A stretch of 64,000 nt of DNA from Duffyella gerundensis (GCF_001517405.1 NZ_LN907827.1:1990587-2054586), one strand, 5' to 3'. Numbered from the stretch's first letter, positions 39,055-49,178 are shown. Translations and numbers: made by a program. The notes: generated by a model from the sequence alone, not told the origin.

Positions 39055-40671
39055 TTAATGTTTCAGCAGATAGAGTTCGCGGCTGTAAGCGACATCTTCC
39101 GCATTCTGGATCGGATAGCCTTTAACCCAGGGTTTAATCAGCCGGCCATTGGTGTACTGATAAACCGGCGCGATCGGCGCCTGCTCGGCCAGAATATGCT
39201 CGGCACGGTTGTAATCATCGTTACGCGCGCTGTCGCTGCTCTCCATGCTGGCCTGCGCCATCACCGCATCATAATCGCTGTTTTTGAATCGCGCGATATT
39301 GCCACTGTGTCCGGACGTTAACAGGCTCAAAAAGGTGGAAGGCTCGTTGTAATCGCCTACCCACGAGGCGCGGATAACATCGAAATTGCCGCTGTTACGG
39401 CTGTCGATATAGGTTTTCCACTCCTGATTTTGCAGCTTCACGTCGGCGCCGAGCGTTTTTTTCCACATCGACGCCACGGCGATCGCCAGCTTCTGGTGAT
39501 TTTCAGAGGTGTTATACAGCAGGTTGAGATGCAGCGGTTTAGAGGGGCCGTATCCCGCAGCGGCTAGCAGCGTTTTGGCCTGCACGTTCAACTCCTCCTG
39601 CGAATGCTGCTGCAACATGCTCTGTGCTGGGGTAAAACCCGCGGTGACGTCTGGCGTGAAGTGCCAGGCGGGCTTCTCGCCGGTGCCTAACACTTTCTCG
39701 GCGATGATGCGGCGATCGATGGTCATCGAGAGCGCCTGGCGCACACGCACGTCAGCGGTAGGCCCTTTTTCGGTATTAAAGGCGTAGTAATAGGTGCCGA
39801 GCTGATCCGGCGTATAGACCTCTCCGGGCAGGGTTTTCTTCAGCAGCGCATACATGTTTTTGGGAAAGGATTCGGTGATATCGATATCACCGGCGCGATA
39901 ACGTTTGGTGGCGCTCGACTCTTCATTGATTGGCAGGAACGTGACTTTGGTCAGCACCGAGTGCGCGTTGTCCCAGTAACGATCGTTGCGCACCAGCACG
40001 ATTTTTTCATTCACCACGCGGTCCTGCAGCTTATAGGCGCCGTTGCCCACCAGGTTGGCTGGCTGGGTCCAGTTGCTGCCGTGTTGAGCAATAACCGTTT
40101 TCGATACCGGATAGAGGCTAAAGTTGGCGGTGAGGCTGGGAAAATAGGGTACCGGACGCACCAGCGTGACTTTCAGGCGATGTTTGTCCAGCGCCGTTAC
40201 GCCGAGCTTATCAACGCCCATACTGCCTTTGGCAATCACATCGGCATTTTCGATGCCGCTCAACCCGGCAAACCAGGCAAAAGGGGAACTGGTTTTAGGA
40301 TCGACCAGTCGCTGCCAGCTATAGACAAAATCGTCGGCGGTGACCGGCTCGCCGTTGGACCAGCGCGCGTCTTTTCGCAGGGTGAAAATCCAGGTTTTGT
40401 TATCGCTGCTCTGCCAGCTTTCGGCAACGCCGGGCACCACTTTGCCGCTGGCGTCCTGATTGGTTAAGCCTTCATAGAGATCGCGAATGACCTGAATTTC
40501 CGGCAGGCCCACCGCTTTGGCCGGATCCAGCGAGGCGGGCTCATCTTTGATATGCCGTACAATTTCCTGCTTTTCGGCCAATTGCGTACCGGGTGGCACA
40601 TCGGCGGCAAACGCAGTGGAACCGTAGCTGGCGACCAGCAGTGCGGTCAGGGTAAAACGCAAATTTATCAT
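39055..40671 (-). CDS. mppA: Murein tripeptide-binding protein MppA
   Basis: Periplasmic solute-binding protein of 538 aa (E. coli 537), family 5 (OppA-like). Signal peptide ends at STAFA/ADVPPG; then VRHIKDEPASLDPAKAVGLPEIQV, WSNGEPVTADDFVYSWQRL and C-terminal IAPVYQYTNGRLIKPWVKGYP. It captures L-Ala-gamma-D-Glu-meso-Dap and delivers it to OppBCDF. The start at 40671 has GAGGATGG before it. Close to mpaA and ycjG, which degrade the same peptide. Confidence 0.96.
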   Translation of the reverse strand: MINLRFTLTALLVASYGSTAFAADVPPGTQLAEKQEIVRHIKDEPASLDPAKAVGLPEIQVIRDLYEGLTNQDASGKVVPGVAESWQSSDNKTWIFTLRKDARWSNGEPVTADDFVYSWQRLVDPKTSSPFAWFAGLSGIENADVIAKGSMGVDKLGVTALDKHRLKVTLVRPVPYFPSLTANFSLYPVSKTVIAQHGSNWTQPANLVGNGAYKLQDRVVNEKIVLVRNDRYWDNAHSVLTKVTFLPINEESSATKRYRAGDIDITESFPKNMYALLKKTLPGEVYTPDQLGTYYYAFNTEKGPTADVRVRQALSMTIDRRIIAEKVLGTGEKPAWHFTPDVTAGFTPAQSMLQQHSQEELNVQAKTLLAAAGYGPSKPLHLNLLYNTSENHQKLAIAVASMWKKTLGADVKLQNQEWKTYIDSRNSGNFDVIRASWVGDYNEPSTFLSLLTSGHSGNIARFKNSDYDAVMAQASMESSDSARNDDYNRAEHILAEQAPIAPVYQYTNGRLIKPWVKGYPIQNAEDVAYSRELYLLKH

Positions 40672-40816
40672 CAAGCCATCCTCACGCCGTGCAAGACAGA
40701 ACGCTGTCGGGAAACAGCAGGCACTGTAGCGCAAATCCTTGATCGGCAAAAAGCTATTTTCTGTTGGGCCGATCCAGGCTAGCTTGTTTTGAGATGACCT
40801 TCACAGGAGCCAAAAG

Positions 40817-41524
40817 ATGAGTCCGTTACATCCCCGCCAGGCACGCGGGCAGTTGCATGCCCATCGTGAAGTTTATGGTCAGTCGGTGTTGGGTGCGCCG
40901 CTGCTCTGGTTCCCGGCTTCCCAGGCGGACGCCGATAGCGGGCTGATCCTTGCGGGCACCCATGGCGATGAAACCGCCGCTATCGCCACGCTTTCCGGTG
41001 CGCTGCGGACTCTGCCCGATGCGCTGCGGCGTCATCATGTGGTGCTGGCGGTCAATCCCGATGGCTGTCAGCTGGGTCTGCGAGGCAACGCCCGCGGCGT
41101 CGATCTCAACCGCAATTTTCCGGCCGCCAACTGGCAGCCTGGCGGCACGGTTTATCGCTGGAACAGCGCCGCGGATGAACGTGACGTGGCGATCTCAACC
41201 GGCGATCGCCCTGCTTCAGAGCCGGAAACCCACGCGCTGTGCGCCCTGATTCATCAGCTCAAACCGGCGTGGGTAGTGACTTTTCACGAACCGCTGGCCT
41301 GCATTGACGATCCGCAACACAGCGCGCTCGGGCAGTGGCTGGCGGAGCAAACCGGCATGCCACTGGTAGGCAGCGTCGGCTATGACACGCCGGGCTCCTT
41401 CGGTAGCTGGTGCGCCGATATCGGCCTGCTCTGCATCACCGCCGAGCTACCGCCGATTTCAGTGGATGAAGCGAGCGAATGCTGGCTGCAGCCGATGATT
41501 AACCTGCTGCGCTGGCAGGCGTAA
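40817..41524 (+). CDS. mpaA: Murein tripeptide amidase MpaA
   Basis: M14-family zinc amidase of 235 aa that cuts the gamma-D-Glu-Dap bond of the murein tripeptide. GTHGDE holds the first His and Glu zinc ligands; NPDG and GVDLNRNFP are substrate-site motifs; VTFHEPLACID carries the last ligand His; ITAELPP has the catalytic Glu. AGGAG precedes the ATG. Its 3' end overlaps the 3' end of the convergent ycjG by 26 bp. Confidence 0.95.
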   Translation: MSPLHPRQARGQLHAHREVYGQSVLGAPLLWFPASQADADSGLILAGTHGDETAAIATLSGALRTLPDALRRHHVVLAVNPDGCQLGLRGNARGVDLNRNFPAANWQPGGTVYRWNSAADERDVAISTGDRPASEPETHALCALIHQLKPAWVVTFHEPLACIDDPQHSALGQWLAEQTGMPLVGSVGYDTPGSFGSWCADIGLLCITAELPPISVDEASECWLQPMINLLRWQA

Positions 41525-42485
41525 GATGCAGCACACCGCTGGTAAAACGCAGCGCGGGTTCAGCATCGACCGCCAGCCAGGTCGGGCCATCGAGATCGGC
41601 CCAGGTGGCGCGGGTGGCCAGCGGTAAGGCGGCACGAATGGCGCGTGAGGTGCACAGCATGCAGCCCAGCATCAGGCCAAATCCCGCCGCTTGTGCCGCA
41701 TCGGCCAGCGCCAGCGCTTCGGTTAAGCCGCCGGTTTTATCCAGCTTGATGTTGATCATCTCATAGCGCCCGCGCAGCGCGGGCAGGCTCTCCCGCGTGT
41801 GGCAGCTCTCATCCGCGCAGATCGGCAATGGGTGAATAAAGTTGGCAAGGGCTTCATCCTGATCGGCGGGCAGCGGCTGCTCAAGCATCGCAATGCCAAG
41901 ATCGGCCAGCAGCTGACAGCGCGCCGCCAACCCCTCACCGTGCCAGGATTCATTAGCATCAACAATCAGCGTCGCCTCCGGCACCGCGGCGCGAATCGCC
42001 ATCAGCCGCTCGGTAATAAAATGATCGTCCATTTTGATTTTCAGCAGCCGCGCGCCGTTCTGCCACAGCGCCAGTGCACTGCTGGCCATCGCTTCCGGCA
42101 TATCGATGCTGATGGTTTGCGCGGTAATCATCTGTTTCGGCGCCAGCTGCTGCGTCATCTGCCAGAGATCTTCGCCGCGCTGCTGCGCCGCAAGGTGCCA
42201 CAGCGCACTGTCGATAGCGTTGCGGGCGGCACCCGCTGGCAGCGCCAGCTGCAACGCCTCGCGGCTCATACCCTCTTCAAGCTGCGACTGCAAAGAGGCG
42301 ATCTGCGCCAGCACTGACGCTTCACTTTCACCATAGCGCGGATAAGGCGTCGCCTCGCCAATGCCCTTCACACCGTCCTGCTCCAGCTCAACCACCACCA
42401 CGCCGGTTTCGGTTCGGCTGCCGCGGGCAATCACAAAGGGAGTATGCAGAGGCCAGGCTTCGGGATAAATTTTTACACTACGCAT
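41499..42485 (-). CDS. ycjG: L-Ala-D/L-Glu epimerase YcjG
   Basis: Enolase-superfamily (muconate lactonising subgroup) epimerase of 328 aa, converting L-Ala-D-Glu to L-Ala-L-Glu in murein peptide recycling. Catalytic lysine in LLKIKMD, metal ligands in IVDANES, MLEQPLP and ICADES, and the second catalytic Lys in NIKLDKTGG. The start at MRSVKIYPEAWPL matches E. coli (AAGGA 6 nt upstream); eight codons of open frame upstream are discounted. Acts after MpaA in the same pathway. Confidence 0.95.
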   Translation of the reverse strand: MRSVKIYPEAWPLHTPFVIARGSRTETGVVVVELEQDGVKGIGEATPYPRYGESEASVLAQIASLQSQLEEGMSREALQLALPAGAARNAIDSALWHLAAQQRGEDLWQMTQQLAPKQMITAQTISIDMPEAMASSALALWQNGARLLKIKMDDHFITERLMAIRAAVPEATLIVDANESWHGEGLAARCQLLADLGIAMLEQPLPADQDEALANFIHPLPICADESCHTRESLPALRGRYEMINIKLDKTGGLTEALALADAAQAAGFGLMLGCMLCTSRAIRAALPLATRATWADLDGPTWLAVDAEPALRFTSGVLHLTPASAAG

Positions 42486-42641
42486 TCCGTTTCCTTGAGG
42501 TAAGGTCAACTGGTTACTGGCAGAACAGGAAGGCTCATCACAGGATGCGCACTGTCATCGCAGCGTCACGCTTTTTCGCTATCCCTGACCTGAGCACTTC
42601 ACTACACTGAATATGATTCTGAACCTAATTAAGGAAAAACT

Positions 42642-43145
42642 ATGTCTCAGACCGTCCATTTTCAGGGCAATCCGGTTAACGTCAGCGGCACGCTGCCTGC
42701 GCCAGGCGACGTTGCTAAGCCCTTCACGCTGGTGGCAAAAAACCTTACCGATGTCTCTCTTACAGAGTATGCGGGAAAACGCAAAGTGCTGAATATTTTT
42801 CCAAGTATTGATACCGGCGTCTGCGCCGCGTCAGTGCGTAAATTTAATCAGCTGGCGAGTGAAATGGATAACGCCGTCGTGTTGTGCATTTCATCTGACC
42901 TGCCGTTTGCCCAGTCGCGTTTTTGCGGCAGCGACGGCCTCAGCAACGTGGTCACGCTCTCCACGCTGCGCGGCACCGATTTCAAAGAAGATTATGGCGT
43001 GGCGATCGTTGACGGTCCGCTGAAAGGCCTGGCTGCTCGCGCCGTGGTGGTGCTGGACAGCAATGACAAAGTGCTTTACAGCGAACTGGTGAATGAGATC
43101 ACCACCGAACCTGATTACGATGCTGCGATGGCCGCGCTGAAATAA
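42642..43145 (+). CDS. tpx: Thiol peroxidase Tpx
   Basis: Periplasm/cytoplasm-associated 2-Cys peroxiredoxin of 167 aa. The peroxidatic Cys is in [11 protein letters not shown] and the resolving Cys in SRFCGSDG; reduced by thioredoxin, it removes H2O2 and alkyl hydroperoxides. Very close to E. coli Tpx. Preceded by AAGGAAAAA. Divergent from ycjG, with 132 bp upstream holding the promoter. Confidence 0.97.
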   Translation: MSQTVHFQGNPVNVSGTLPAPGDVAKPFTLVAKNLTDVSLTEYAGKRKVLNIFPSIDTGVCAASVRKFNQLASEMDNAVVLCISSDLPFAQSRFCGSDGLSNVVTLSTLRGTDFKEDYGVAIVDGPLKGLAARAVVVLDSNDKVLYSELVNEITTEPDYDAAMAALK

Positions 43146-43150
43146 TCAGT

Positions 43151-43176
43151 GGCTTCCCCGCGGGGAAGCCTTTTTT
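43151..43176. terminator. Terminator between tpx and tyrR
   Basis: GGCTTCCCC-GC-GGGGAAGCC, a 9-bp stem with six T on the plus strand. The two genes converge here. Confidence 0.9.
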
Positions 43177-43181
43177 ATCCC

Positions 43182-44759
43182 CTATTCGCCGCCCGTCGCT
43201 TCCCCTTTCTTCTGACTCAGACCATATTCACGCAGCTTGTTAGCAATTGCCGTATGGGACACGCCCAGCCGTTTTGCCAGCTTACGCGTGCTGGGATAGG
43301 AGAGATAAAGCCGGGTCAGCACCGAACGCTCGAAACGGCCGGTGATCTCATCCAGCGTACCTTCGATCGCCTCTTCGCCCAGCGACACATCCATCGCCTG
43401 CTCAGGCAGGATAATATCCTGTGGGCGCAGTTCATAGCCTTCCAGCTGCGCCAGCGCGCGATAGAGCGCATGCTTAAGCTGACGCACGTTGCCCGGCCAG
43501 CTGTAGCGCGCAAGATAGGCATTCAGCTGCGGCGACAGACGCGGCCGCGAGATGCCCTGCTCATCGGCAAATCGCGCGACGAACATTTCGGTCAACGGCA
43601 GAATATCCTGCGAGCGTTCGCGTAACGGCGGCAGGTTCAGCGTCAGCACGTTGAGCCGATAAAAGAGATCTTCCCGGAAATCACCGCGACGCACCAGCTC
43701 CACCAGGTTCTTTTGCGTGGCGCAGATTACCCGCACATCCACCCGCACCTCATGCTCTTCACCTACCCGACGGAAGGTGCCGTCATTCAGAAAGCGCAGC
43801 AGCTTGGTTTGCATGCGTGGCGTCATTTCGCCAATCTCATCCAGTAGCACCGAGCCACCGTTGGCCTGTTCGAAAAAGCCTTTTTTGCCGGTAAGCGCGT
43901 TAGGATAGGCACCGGCAGCATGACCGAACAGCTCACTCTCCGCCACGTCGTCGGGCAGCGAGGCGCAGTTCAACGCCAGAAACGGCTTTTTACCGCGCGC
44001 GCTGCGCAGATGGCAGGCGCGCGCCAGCATATCTTTACCGGTGCCGGTATCGCCGATAATTAACAGTGGCGCATCCAGCATCGCCAGCTTGCGCGCTTGA
44101 TCCAGCACCTGGCGCATTTTCGGGCTAACCGCCACAATGTGCTCGAAATCGGAATCGTCGTTAACGCTGAGGTTTTGCAGCTGACGCCCCATGCGCGCCG
44201 TGGATTTAAGCATCACCATAGCGCCCACCAGCGCGGTGGTGTTGCCTTCCTGCTCATCGGCCAGGTAAAGCGGACGCAGCTCCAGCAGAAAATCGCGGCC
44301 ATGGATCACCACGTGCTGGGTTTGTGCGTCGGGACGCTCGCCCTCGAGCCAGCGACTGAAGTTAAAACCGGGAATCAGCGTGCTGGCATTTTGATTGCGC
44401 AGCTTCTGCTCTTCCAGCGCAAACACCAGCTGCGCCGCCGGGTTGGCCAGTTCAATTTTGCCCTTCATGTCGATGGACAACACCGGTTCCGGCATCGCCA
44501 CCAGCAGCGCGCTGAGCGCCCGGTGCTCGCGTTCTGAAGGCATCCACGACACGGTGCGCACATCGGTTACGCCAGGAATACGACGGATTTCAGCCATCAG
44601 TTGGCTAAAGGGCTCAAAGGCCACAGAGGAGAAATTCAGGTAGATACGCCCGATAGGCGCAATTTCGATGCCGCGTAAATCGATACTACGTTCGACCAGC
44701 AGATCGAGCAGTTCACGCGTAAGACCAATTCGGTCCTGGCAGAAGACTTCCAAACGCAT
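43182..44759 (-). CDS. tyrR: Aromatic amino acid regulator TyrR
   Basis: Regulator of 525 aa controlling aromatic amino acid biosynthesis and transport. ACT domain (1-75), PAS domain (about 80-190), AAA+ domain with GDTGTGKDML (Walker A) and LLDEIGEM (Walker B), and a C-terminal Fis-type helix-turn-helix (TRKLAKRLGVSHTAIANKLREYGL). The sigma-54 contact loop GAFTGA is replaced by GAYPNALTGK, as in E. coli TyrR, which works with sigma-70 instead. Ends in GEATGGE, slightly longer than E. coli (513). Confidence 0.96.
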   Translation of the reverse strand: MRLEVFCQDRIGLTRELLDLLVERSIDLRGIEIAPIGRIYLNFSSVAFEPFSQLMAEIRRIPGVTDVRTVSWMPSEREHRALSALLVAMPEPVLSIDMKGKIELANPAAQLVFALEEQKLRNQNASTLIPGFNFSRWLEGERPDAQTQHVVIHGRDFLLELRPLYLADEQEGNTTALVGAMVMLKSTARMGRQLQNLSVNDDSDFEHIVAVSPKMRQVLDQARKLAMLDAPLLIIGDTGTGKDMLARACHLRSARGKKPFLALNCASLPDDVAESELFGHAAGAYPNALTGKKGFFEQANGGSVLLDEIGEMTPRMQTKLLRFLNDGTFRRVGEEHEVRVDVRVICATQKNLVELVRRGDFREDLFYRLNVLTLNLPPLRERSQDILPLTEMFVARFADEQGISRPRLSPQLNAYLARYSWPGNVRQLKHALYRALAQLEGYELRPQDIILPEQAMDVSLGEEAIEGTLDEITGRFERSVLTRLYLSYPSTRKLAKRLGVSHTAIANKLREYGLSQKKGEATGGE

Positions 44760-44832
44760 GGTTTAGCCTTAATCAGATGCGGAAAAAGCGAATAAATAAA
44801 TCATACGCCAACTTCAGTAACGGCTGTAGCCT

Positions 44833-44856
44833 GGGTGTCATTTATTGTTGACACCC
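44833..44856. repeat. 8-bp inverted repeat between tyrR and ycjF
   Basis: GGGTGTCA and TGACACCC flank an 8-nt AT-rich spacer, in the 231-bp space between the start of tyrR and the stop of ycjF (both minus strand). No T run follows on the minus strand (CAGGC follows). It may be a ycjF transcript end or a protein-binding site. The rest of the interval shows no gene. Confidence 0.5.
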
Positions 44857-44990
44857 AAGCCAGCCTGAAGCGCGCTATGTTATCGCGACCACCAGATTAT
44901 TCACCAGCAACCTTTACTTCAACAGTGATTGAAGCCGATATTTTCGCCATTATCCACATTACACAGCTACTAAGCAGGTTATAAACAGCA

Positions 44991-46052
44991 TTATTTGCTG
45001 CTTTTATCGCCGCTTTTTTGTATCGCCTCTTTTAACTGACTGGTCAGCTCGCCGCGAAAATCGCCCAGACGCGGTTTATCTTTTTCCAGCCACGGCAGCG
45101 GACGGCACAGCTCCATCGCTTTAATACCGAGGCGTGCAGTGAGCAGCCCGGCGCCGATACCCTGCGCGGCGCGCGCCGACCAGCGTGCAGCAATATCCTG
45201 TGAAATCCAGTCCATGCCCACTTCGCGCACCAGCTCTGAAGCGCCGGCAAAGGCGATATTCAGCAGCACCAGCCGGAACAGGCGCAGGCGGCTGAAATAG
45301 CCCAGTTCGATGCCATAAATGGCAGCAATGCGGTTCACCAGACGAATGTTACGCCAGGCGATAAACGCCATATCCACCAGCGCCAGCGGGCTGACGGCGA
45401 TCATCAGCGTCGATTCTGCGGCGTGACGGCTGATTTCGCGGCGAGCCTGGCGATCCATAACCGGCTGTACCAGCTGCGCATAGAGCGCTACCACTTCATG
45501 ATCATTGTGAGTTTCATGCAGCGAGGCGTGCCAGCGTTGCAGCGCCGGATGACCGTTGTCGAGACCAGCCTGCTGCGCCAGTTTTTCGCAGAATGGACGA
45601 CCGCGCCCCATGGCCTGACTGTTGAGCAATTCACGCCCGATCTCGCGCTCTTCGGCGCGCTGCCGCAGCTTATACAGCCGACGCCATTCGCTGGCTAATG
45701 CGCCAACGCCAGCGATCACTATCAGCGCGCCAGCGGCACCGGCGCCTAGCGTGATCCACTCTTTTTGCAGCCAGGCCTGATGCAGGGTCTGCGCGCCCTG
45801 CGCCACCACGCTGGCAGCAAACAGCAGCGCCGCAGCGCCGGTCAGCCGCCGCCACAGGCTGCGCTTCGGGCGTAGGGCTTCATCCACCATGCGCTCGCCT
45901 GCGCCTTCCGGCAGCGCATTGCTCTCGTCGTTATCGACCGCGACAAAATTCTGCTGCTGCGCGTCAAAATCTACCGCCGGTTTTAGCGGCGGTGATTTCT
46001 GCGGTTCCAGCGGCTGTGCAAAATCGATACGCGGTTTAATCGGGGCGTTCAT
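44991..46052 (-). CDS. ycjF: YcjF, DUF697 inner-membrane protein
   Basis: Inner-membrane protein of 353 aa with an N-terminal cytoplasmic stretch, two TM segments (about 70-90 and 100-120) and a C-terminal DUF697 domain ([29 protein letters not shown]). Function unknown; a psp-linked gene. It overlaps the 3' end of ycjX by 4 bp (ATGA). Confidence 0.93.
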   Translation of the reverse strand: MNAPIKPRIDFAQPLEPQKSPPLKPAVDFDAQQQNFVAVDNDESNALPEGAGERMVDEALRPKRSLWRRLTGAAALLFAASVVAQGAQTLHQAWLQKEWITLGAGAAGALIVIAGVGALASEWRRLYKLRQRAEEREIGRELLNSQAMGRGRPFCEKLAQQAGLDNGHPALQRWHASLHETHNDHEVVALYAQLVQPVMDRQARREISRHAAESTLMIAVSPLALVDMAFIAWRNIRLVNRIAAIYGIELGYFSRLRLFRLVLLNIAFAGASELVREVGMDWISQDIAARWSARAAQGIGAGLLTARLGIKAMELCRPLPWLEKDKPRLGDFRGELTSQLKEAIQKSGDKSSK

Positions 46053-47446
46053 CGCAGTTTATCTCCCAGTAAAAATTCCAGCGCAGCATCCATCCTGATG
46101 TGGGGCAACGGACGATCGGTATCCAGCTGCTGTGGCCGAAACTGTTCAAAATGAAAGCCTTGCTCTTGCCAGAACGCGTTGCCCGGCAGACGCGCTGGCA
46201 CTTCACCCGGATAGACGGTGAGCGGCGTGCCATCATCCAGACGGTTGCCACGCAAGGCAGGCAGCTTTTCGCCCTGATGATCGACTAACCCGCCCTGCGT
46301 TGCCTGCACCGACGCGAGGCCAATGCACTCCATGGCGATGCCTTCAAAGGCGGCGTTTTGCCAGGCGTCCTGCACCAGCTGTTGCAGCAGTGACACCATG
46401 TTCGCATGCTGATCGCCGGTAATATGATCGGCCTTGGTGGCCGCAAACAGCAGCTTATCGATCACCGGCGAAAACAGGCGGCGAAACAGCGTGCGCTGAC
46501 CATAGTGAAAGCTTTGCATCAGCTGGGTAAGTGCCAGCCGCATGTCATTGAACGCCTGCGGTCCGCTGTTCAGCGGCTGTAAGCAATCGACCAGCACAAT
46601 TTGCCGGTCGAAGCGCAGAAAGTAATCTTTATAAAAGCCCTTCACCACGTTCTGACAGTAGTAGTGATAGCGCGCACGCAGCATGCCGATGTTGGTCTCT
46701 TTGCCCGCCTGCGCCAGCTTCGCTTCGCCCGCTTCATCCACGTTGGGCCAGGGGAAAAACTGCAGCGCCGGTGCGCCAGCCATATCGCCAGGCAGCACAA
46801 AGCGGCCAGGCTGAATAAAATGCAGCCCTTCACGTTTGCAGGTCAGTAAATAGTCGGTCCACGCCTGGGCAATCGCTGCCAGACGGTTCTCATCAGCAGG
46901 AGCCAGCGGATCGAGATCCTGACAGAGTGCGCGCCACGGTTTTGCCCATTCGGCCCGATCGCCCTGCAGCAGGCCGGTCATCTGGCGTGACCAGCTGAGA
47001 TAATCCTGCGCCAGCATCGGCAGATCGAGCAGCCATTCGCCGGGATAATCGACGATTTCAAGGTACAGCGTGGAGGTCTCTTTGAAATGGCGCAGCAGAG
47101 AATCGCGGGATTTGAAGCGCAGCGCCAGGCGCATTTCGCTAACGCCGCGCGTGGGCGTCGGCCAGGCCGGCGGCACGCCATACAGCTGCGCCAGGCCTTC
47201 ATCGTAGGTGAAACGCGGCGTGCCCATGTTGTGATGCGGCACGCGCTTAACACCGAGCAGCCGCTCATCGCGGGCGGCGGAAAACAGCGGCAACCGTGCG
47301 CCGCCGTGAATGTTCAGAAGTTGATTGACCAGCGAGGTAATAAAAGCGGTTTTTCCGCTGCGGCTCAGGCCAGTGACCGCCAGCCGCAAATGGCGGTCGA
47401 CGCCGCGATTAACCAGTGAAGCAAACTCATCTTGTAATTTTCTCAT
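46049..47446 (-). CDS. ycjX: YcjX, DUF463 GTPase-like protein
   Basis: P-loop protein of 465 aa, close to E. coli YcjX. Walker [11 protein letters not shown] near the N-terminus; [13 protein letters not shown] and FAATKADHI provide the later NTPase motifs. Binds GTP/GDP in homologues; linked to the phage-shock response as a stress-induced partner of YcjF. The ATG at 47446 follows AGGGAAAGTG and overlaps the end of pspD by 20 bp. Confidence 0.94.
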   Translation of the reverse strand: MRKLQDEFASLVNRGVDRHLRLAVTGLSRSGKTAFITSLVNQLLNIHGGARLPLFSAARDERLLGVKRVPHHNMGTPRFTYDEGLAQLYGVPPAWPTPTRGVSEMRLALRFKSRDSLLRHFKETSTLYLEIVDYPGEWLLDLPMLAQDYLSWSRQMTGLLQGDRAEWAKPWRALCQDLDPLAPADENRLAAIAQAWTDYLLTCKREGLHFIQPGRFVLPGDMAGAPALQFFPWPNVDEAGEAKLAQAGKETNIGMLRARYHYYCQNVVKGFYKDYFLRFDRQIVLVDCLQPLNSGPQAFNDMRLALTQLMQSFHYGQRTLFRRLFSPVIDKLLFAATKADHITGDQHANMVSLLQQLVQDAWQNAAFEGIAMECIGLASVQATQGGLVDHQGEKLPALRGNRLDDGTPLTVYPGEVPARLPGNAFWQEQGFHFEQFRPQQLDTDRPLPHIRMDAALEFLLGDKLR

Positions 47447-47675
47447 CACTTTCCCTGATAAAACGCGCCGTCATCCTTTTCATGGCCCGTGCCAGCAACG
47501 GCTCCAGAGCCATCGTTAACAGCAGGCGCAATGGACGACGGGCGACTGATTTCACTGCCCAACCGGCCACGCCCGCCGGGCCATACGTAACGGCGTTGAT
47601 AATGATAAATTTTCCTGCCGACTTCAACGCGGGGGCCGCGTGGCGGCGGAATGTCGATTGCCATGATGACGGCAT
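47427..47675 (-). CDS. pspD: Phage shock protein D
   Basis: Small inner-membrane-associated protein of 82 aa with the conserved ITYGPAGVAGWAVKSVARRPL block and a C-terminal basic region. GGAGG sits 5 nt before the ATG at 47675, which is preferred over 47690. Role in the psp response is minor and not well defined. Confidence 0.9.
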   Translation of the reverse strand: MPSSWQSTFRRHAAPALKSAGKFIIINAVTYGPAGVAGWAVKSVARRPLRLLLTMALEPLLARAMKRMTARFIRESDEKITR

Positions 47676-47732
47676 GAAAACCTCCAGCAACAGTATAGAA
47701 GGTGGCTCGCAACCCGAGCCGGGTAATGATAA

Positions 47733-48092
47733 TCAGAGCTGGCGGAAACGGCTGCGCACGCTGAAGGTTTCAGAAGTCACGTAGCGCTCCATCTCACGGA
47801 TGGCGGTTTCGCCGCCCTGCAATGCGTGCTCTAAATCATCCAGCAGCTCACTGGCGCTCGGCGTGCCCTGCTCTTCAGCGTCAGCGGGCATCGGATCGAG
47901 CACAAAGCCGAGCGCGAAATAGGCTACCAGCGTGAAGAAAAACAGGCCAAAAATCATCGACAGCACGACGATCACGCGCAGCAGGCGCACCGGAATATCC
48001 AGATAGTGAGCCAGACCGGCGCAAACGCCCATCAGCTTGCCCTGCTGCGGAATGCGCCACAGCGTTTTTCCACGAATAGCAATGCGCGTCAT
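47733..48092 (-). CDS. pspC: Phage shock protein C
   Basis: Bitopic inner-membrane protein of 119 aa. The PspC domain (LWRIPQQGKLMGVCAGLAHYLDIPVRLLRVIVVLS) is followed by one TM helix and an acidic C-terminus. With PspB it senses membrane stress and frees PspF from PspA. Overlaps pspB by 4 bp. Confidence 0.95.
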   Translation of the reverse strand: MTRIAIRGKTLWRIPQQGKLMGVCAGLAHYLDIPVRLLRVIVVLSMIFGLFFFTLVAYFALGFVLDPMPADAEEQGTPSASELLDDLEHALQGGETAIREMERYVTSETFSVRSRFRQL

Positions 48093-48316
48093 GGCTGCCT
48101 CCAGTTTGGATGCTCGGCATCGAGAATCGCTTCCAGTGCCTGAATGCGTTCACGCATCCGGCGCGCGTCCTGCGTCATCTGCTGCAGGCGCTGCAAATCG
48201 CTGTTAGAAAGTTCGCTGCCCGCGCTGCGACGGCCGCTGTAATGCAGCCATAGCCAGATAGGTGCCACGAACAGAACAAAAATGGTTAGCGGTATCGCTA
48301 GAAATAAGGCGCTCAT
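48089..48316 (-). CDS. pspB: Phage shock protein B
   Basis: Inner-membrane protein of 75 aa: an N-terminal TM helix (LFLAIPLTIFVLFVAPIWLWLHY) and a cytoplasmic helix with a leucine-zipper-like coiled coil (LSNSDLQRLQQMTQDARRMRERIQALE). Partner of PspC. Confidence 0.95.
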   Translation of the reverse strand: MSALFLAIPLTIFVLFVAPIWLWLHYSGRRSAGSELSNSDLQRLQQMTQDARRMRERIQALEAILDAEHPNWRQP

Positions 48317-48343
48317 TCAGACTCCTTGCAAAATTAACCCCTC

Positions 48344-48369
48344 TGCCGGACGCCTTAGCGCGTCCGGCA
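48344..48369 (-). repeat. Hairpin between pspA and pspB
   Basis: TGCCGGACGC and its perfect complement around a 6-nt loop, placed 8 bp after the pspA stop and 28 bp before pspB. No T run follows on the coding strand. It may cause partial termination or stabilise the pspA segment, explaining higher PspA levels. Confidence 0.7.
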
Positions 48370-48376
48370 GCTGTGC

Positions 48377-49048
48377 TTATTCACCGGCCGGGCGGTTCAT
48401 CTTCGCTTTCAGTGCCGCCAGCTGCTCGCTGATTTCATCGTCGGCATGCAGTTCGGCAAACTGCTGGTCCAGCGTTTTTGATTTGCCAAAGCTGTGGCTT
48501 TCCGCCTCGGCTTCCATATGGTCGATGCGGCGTTCAAACGATTCAAAACGCGCCATTGCTTCGTCAATTTTACCGCTGTCCAGCTGACGACGAACATCGC
48601 GTGATGAGGAAGCAGCCTGATGACGCAGCGTTAACGCCTGCTGACGCGCGCGGGTTTCGCCCAGTTTTTTCTCCAGCTCGCCGATTTCGCCTTTCATGCG
48701 CAACAGGCTTTCATCAATCTGCGTCGCTTCGCTGGTCAGCGTTACCATCAGATCGGTCAGCTTCTGTTTTTCAATCAGCGCCGCACGGGCCAGATCGTCT
48801 TTGTCTTTACGCAGGGCCAGCTCCGCTTTTTCCTGCCATTCGGCCTGCTGCATATCCGCCTGCTCAATGCGACGGTTGAGCTGCTTTTTCTCCGCCAGCG
48901 CACGCGCTGAGGTGGAACGCACTTCAACCAGCGTATCTTCCATCTCCTGGATCATCAGACGAACCAGTTTTTGTGGATCTTCTGCTTTTTCCAGCAGTGA
49001 ATTAATGTTGGCGTTAACGATGTCAGCAAAACGAGAAAAAATACCCAT
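48377..49048 (-). CDS. pspA: Phage shock protein A
   Basis: Coiled-coil membrane-repair and regulatory protein of 223 aa (IM30/ESCRT-III family). N-terminal amphipathic helix [19 protein letters not shown], then long helical hairpins. It binds membranes under stress and inhibits PspF otherwise. The ATG at 49048 (GGAGG 9 nt upstream) matches E. coli; the open frame to 49084 is not used. Transcribed from the sigma-54 promoter at 49100-49115. Confidence 0.97.
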   Translation of the reverse strand: MGIFSRFADIVNANINSLLEKAEDPQKLVRLMIQEMEDTLVEVRSTSARALAEKKQLNRRIEQADMQQAEWQEKAELALRKDKDDLARAALIEKQKLTDLMVTLTSEATQIDESLLRMKGEIGELEKKLGETRARQQALTLRHQAASSSRDVRRQLDSGKIDEAMARFESFERRIDHMEAEAESHSFGKSKTLDQQFAELHADDEISEQLAALKAKMNRPAGE

Positions 49049-49099
49049 AATCACGATCCTCCAGGACTGTTTAAAAGTTATCAAGCACTGGTTTCTCTA

Positions 49100-49115
49100 T
49101 TCAATTAGCGTGCCA
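49100..49115 (-). promoter_or_regulatory. Sigma-54 promoter of pspA
   Basis: TGGCAC-N5-TTGAA, with the -24 element exact and the -12 element one base off the consensus. Start of transcription is expected near 49088. An IHF-like WATCAA-N4-TTR match (AATCAACATCTGG) lies upstream. Confidence 0.9.
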
Positions 49116-49178
49116 GTTATTAAGTTACTGTTTTTTAAAAACTTTTAAATTACACGCCACGCAATCCAGCAGGTAATA

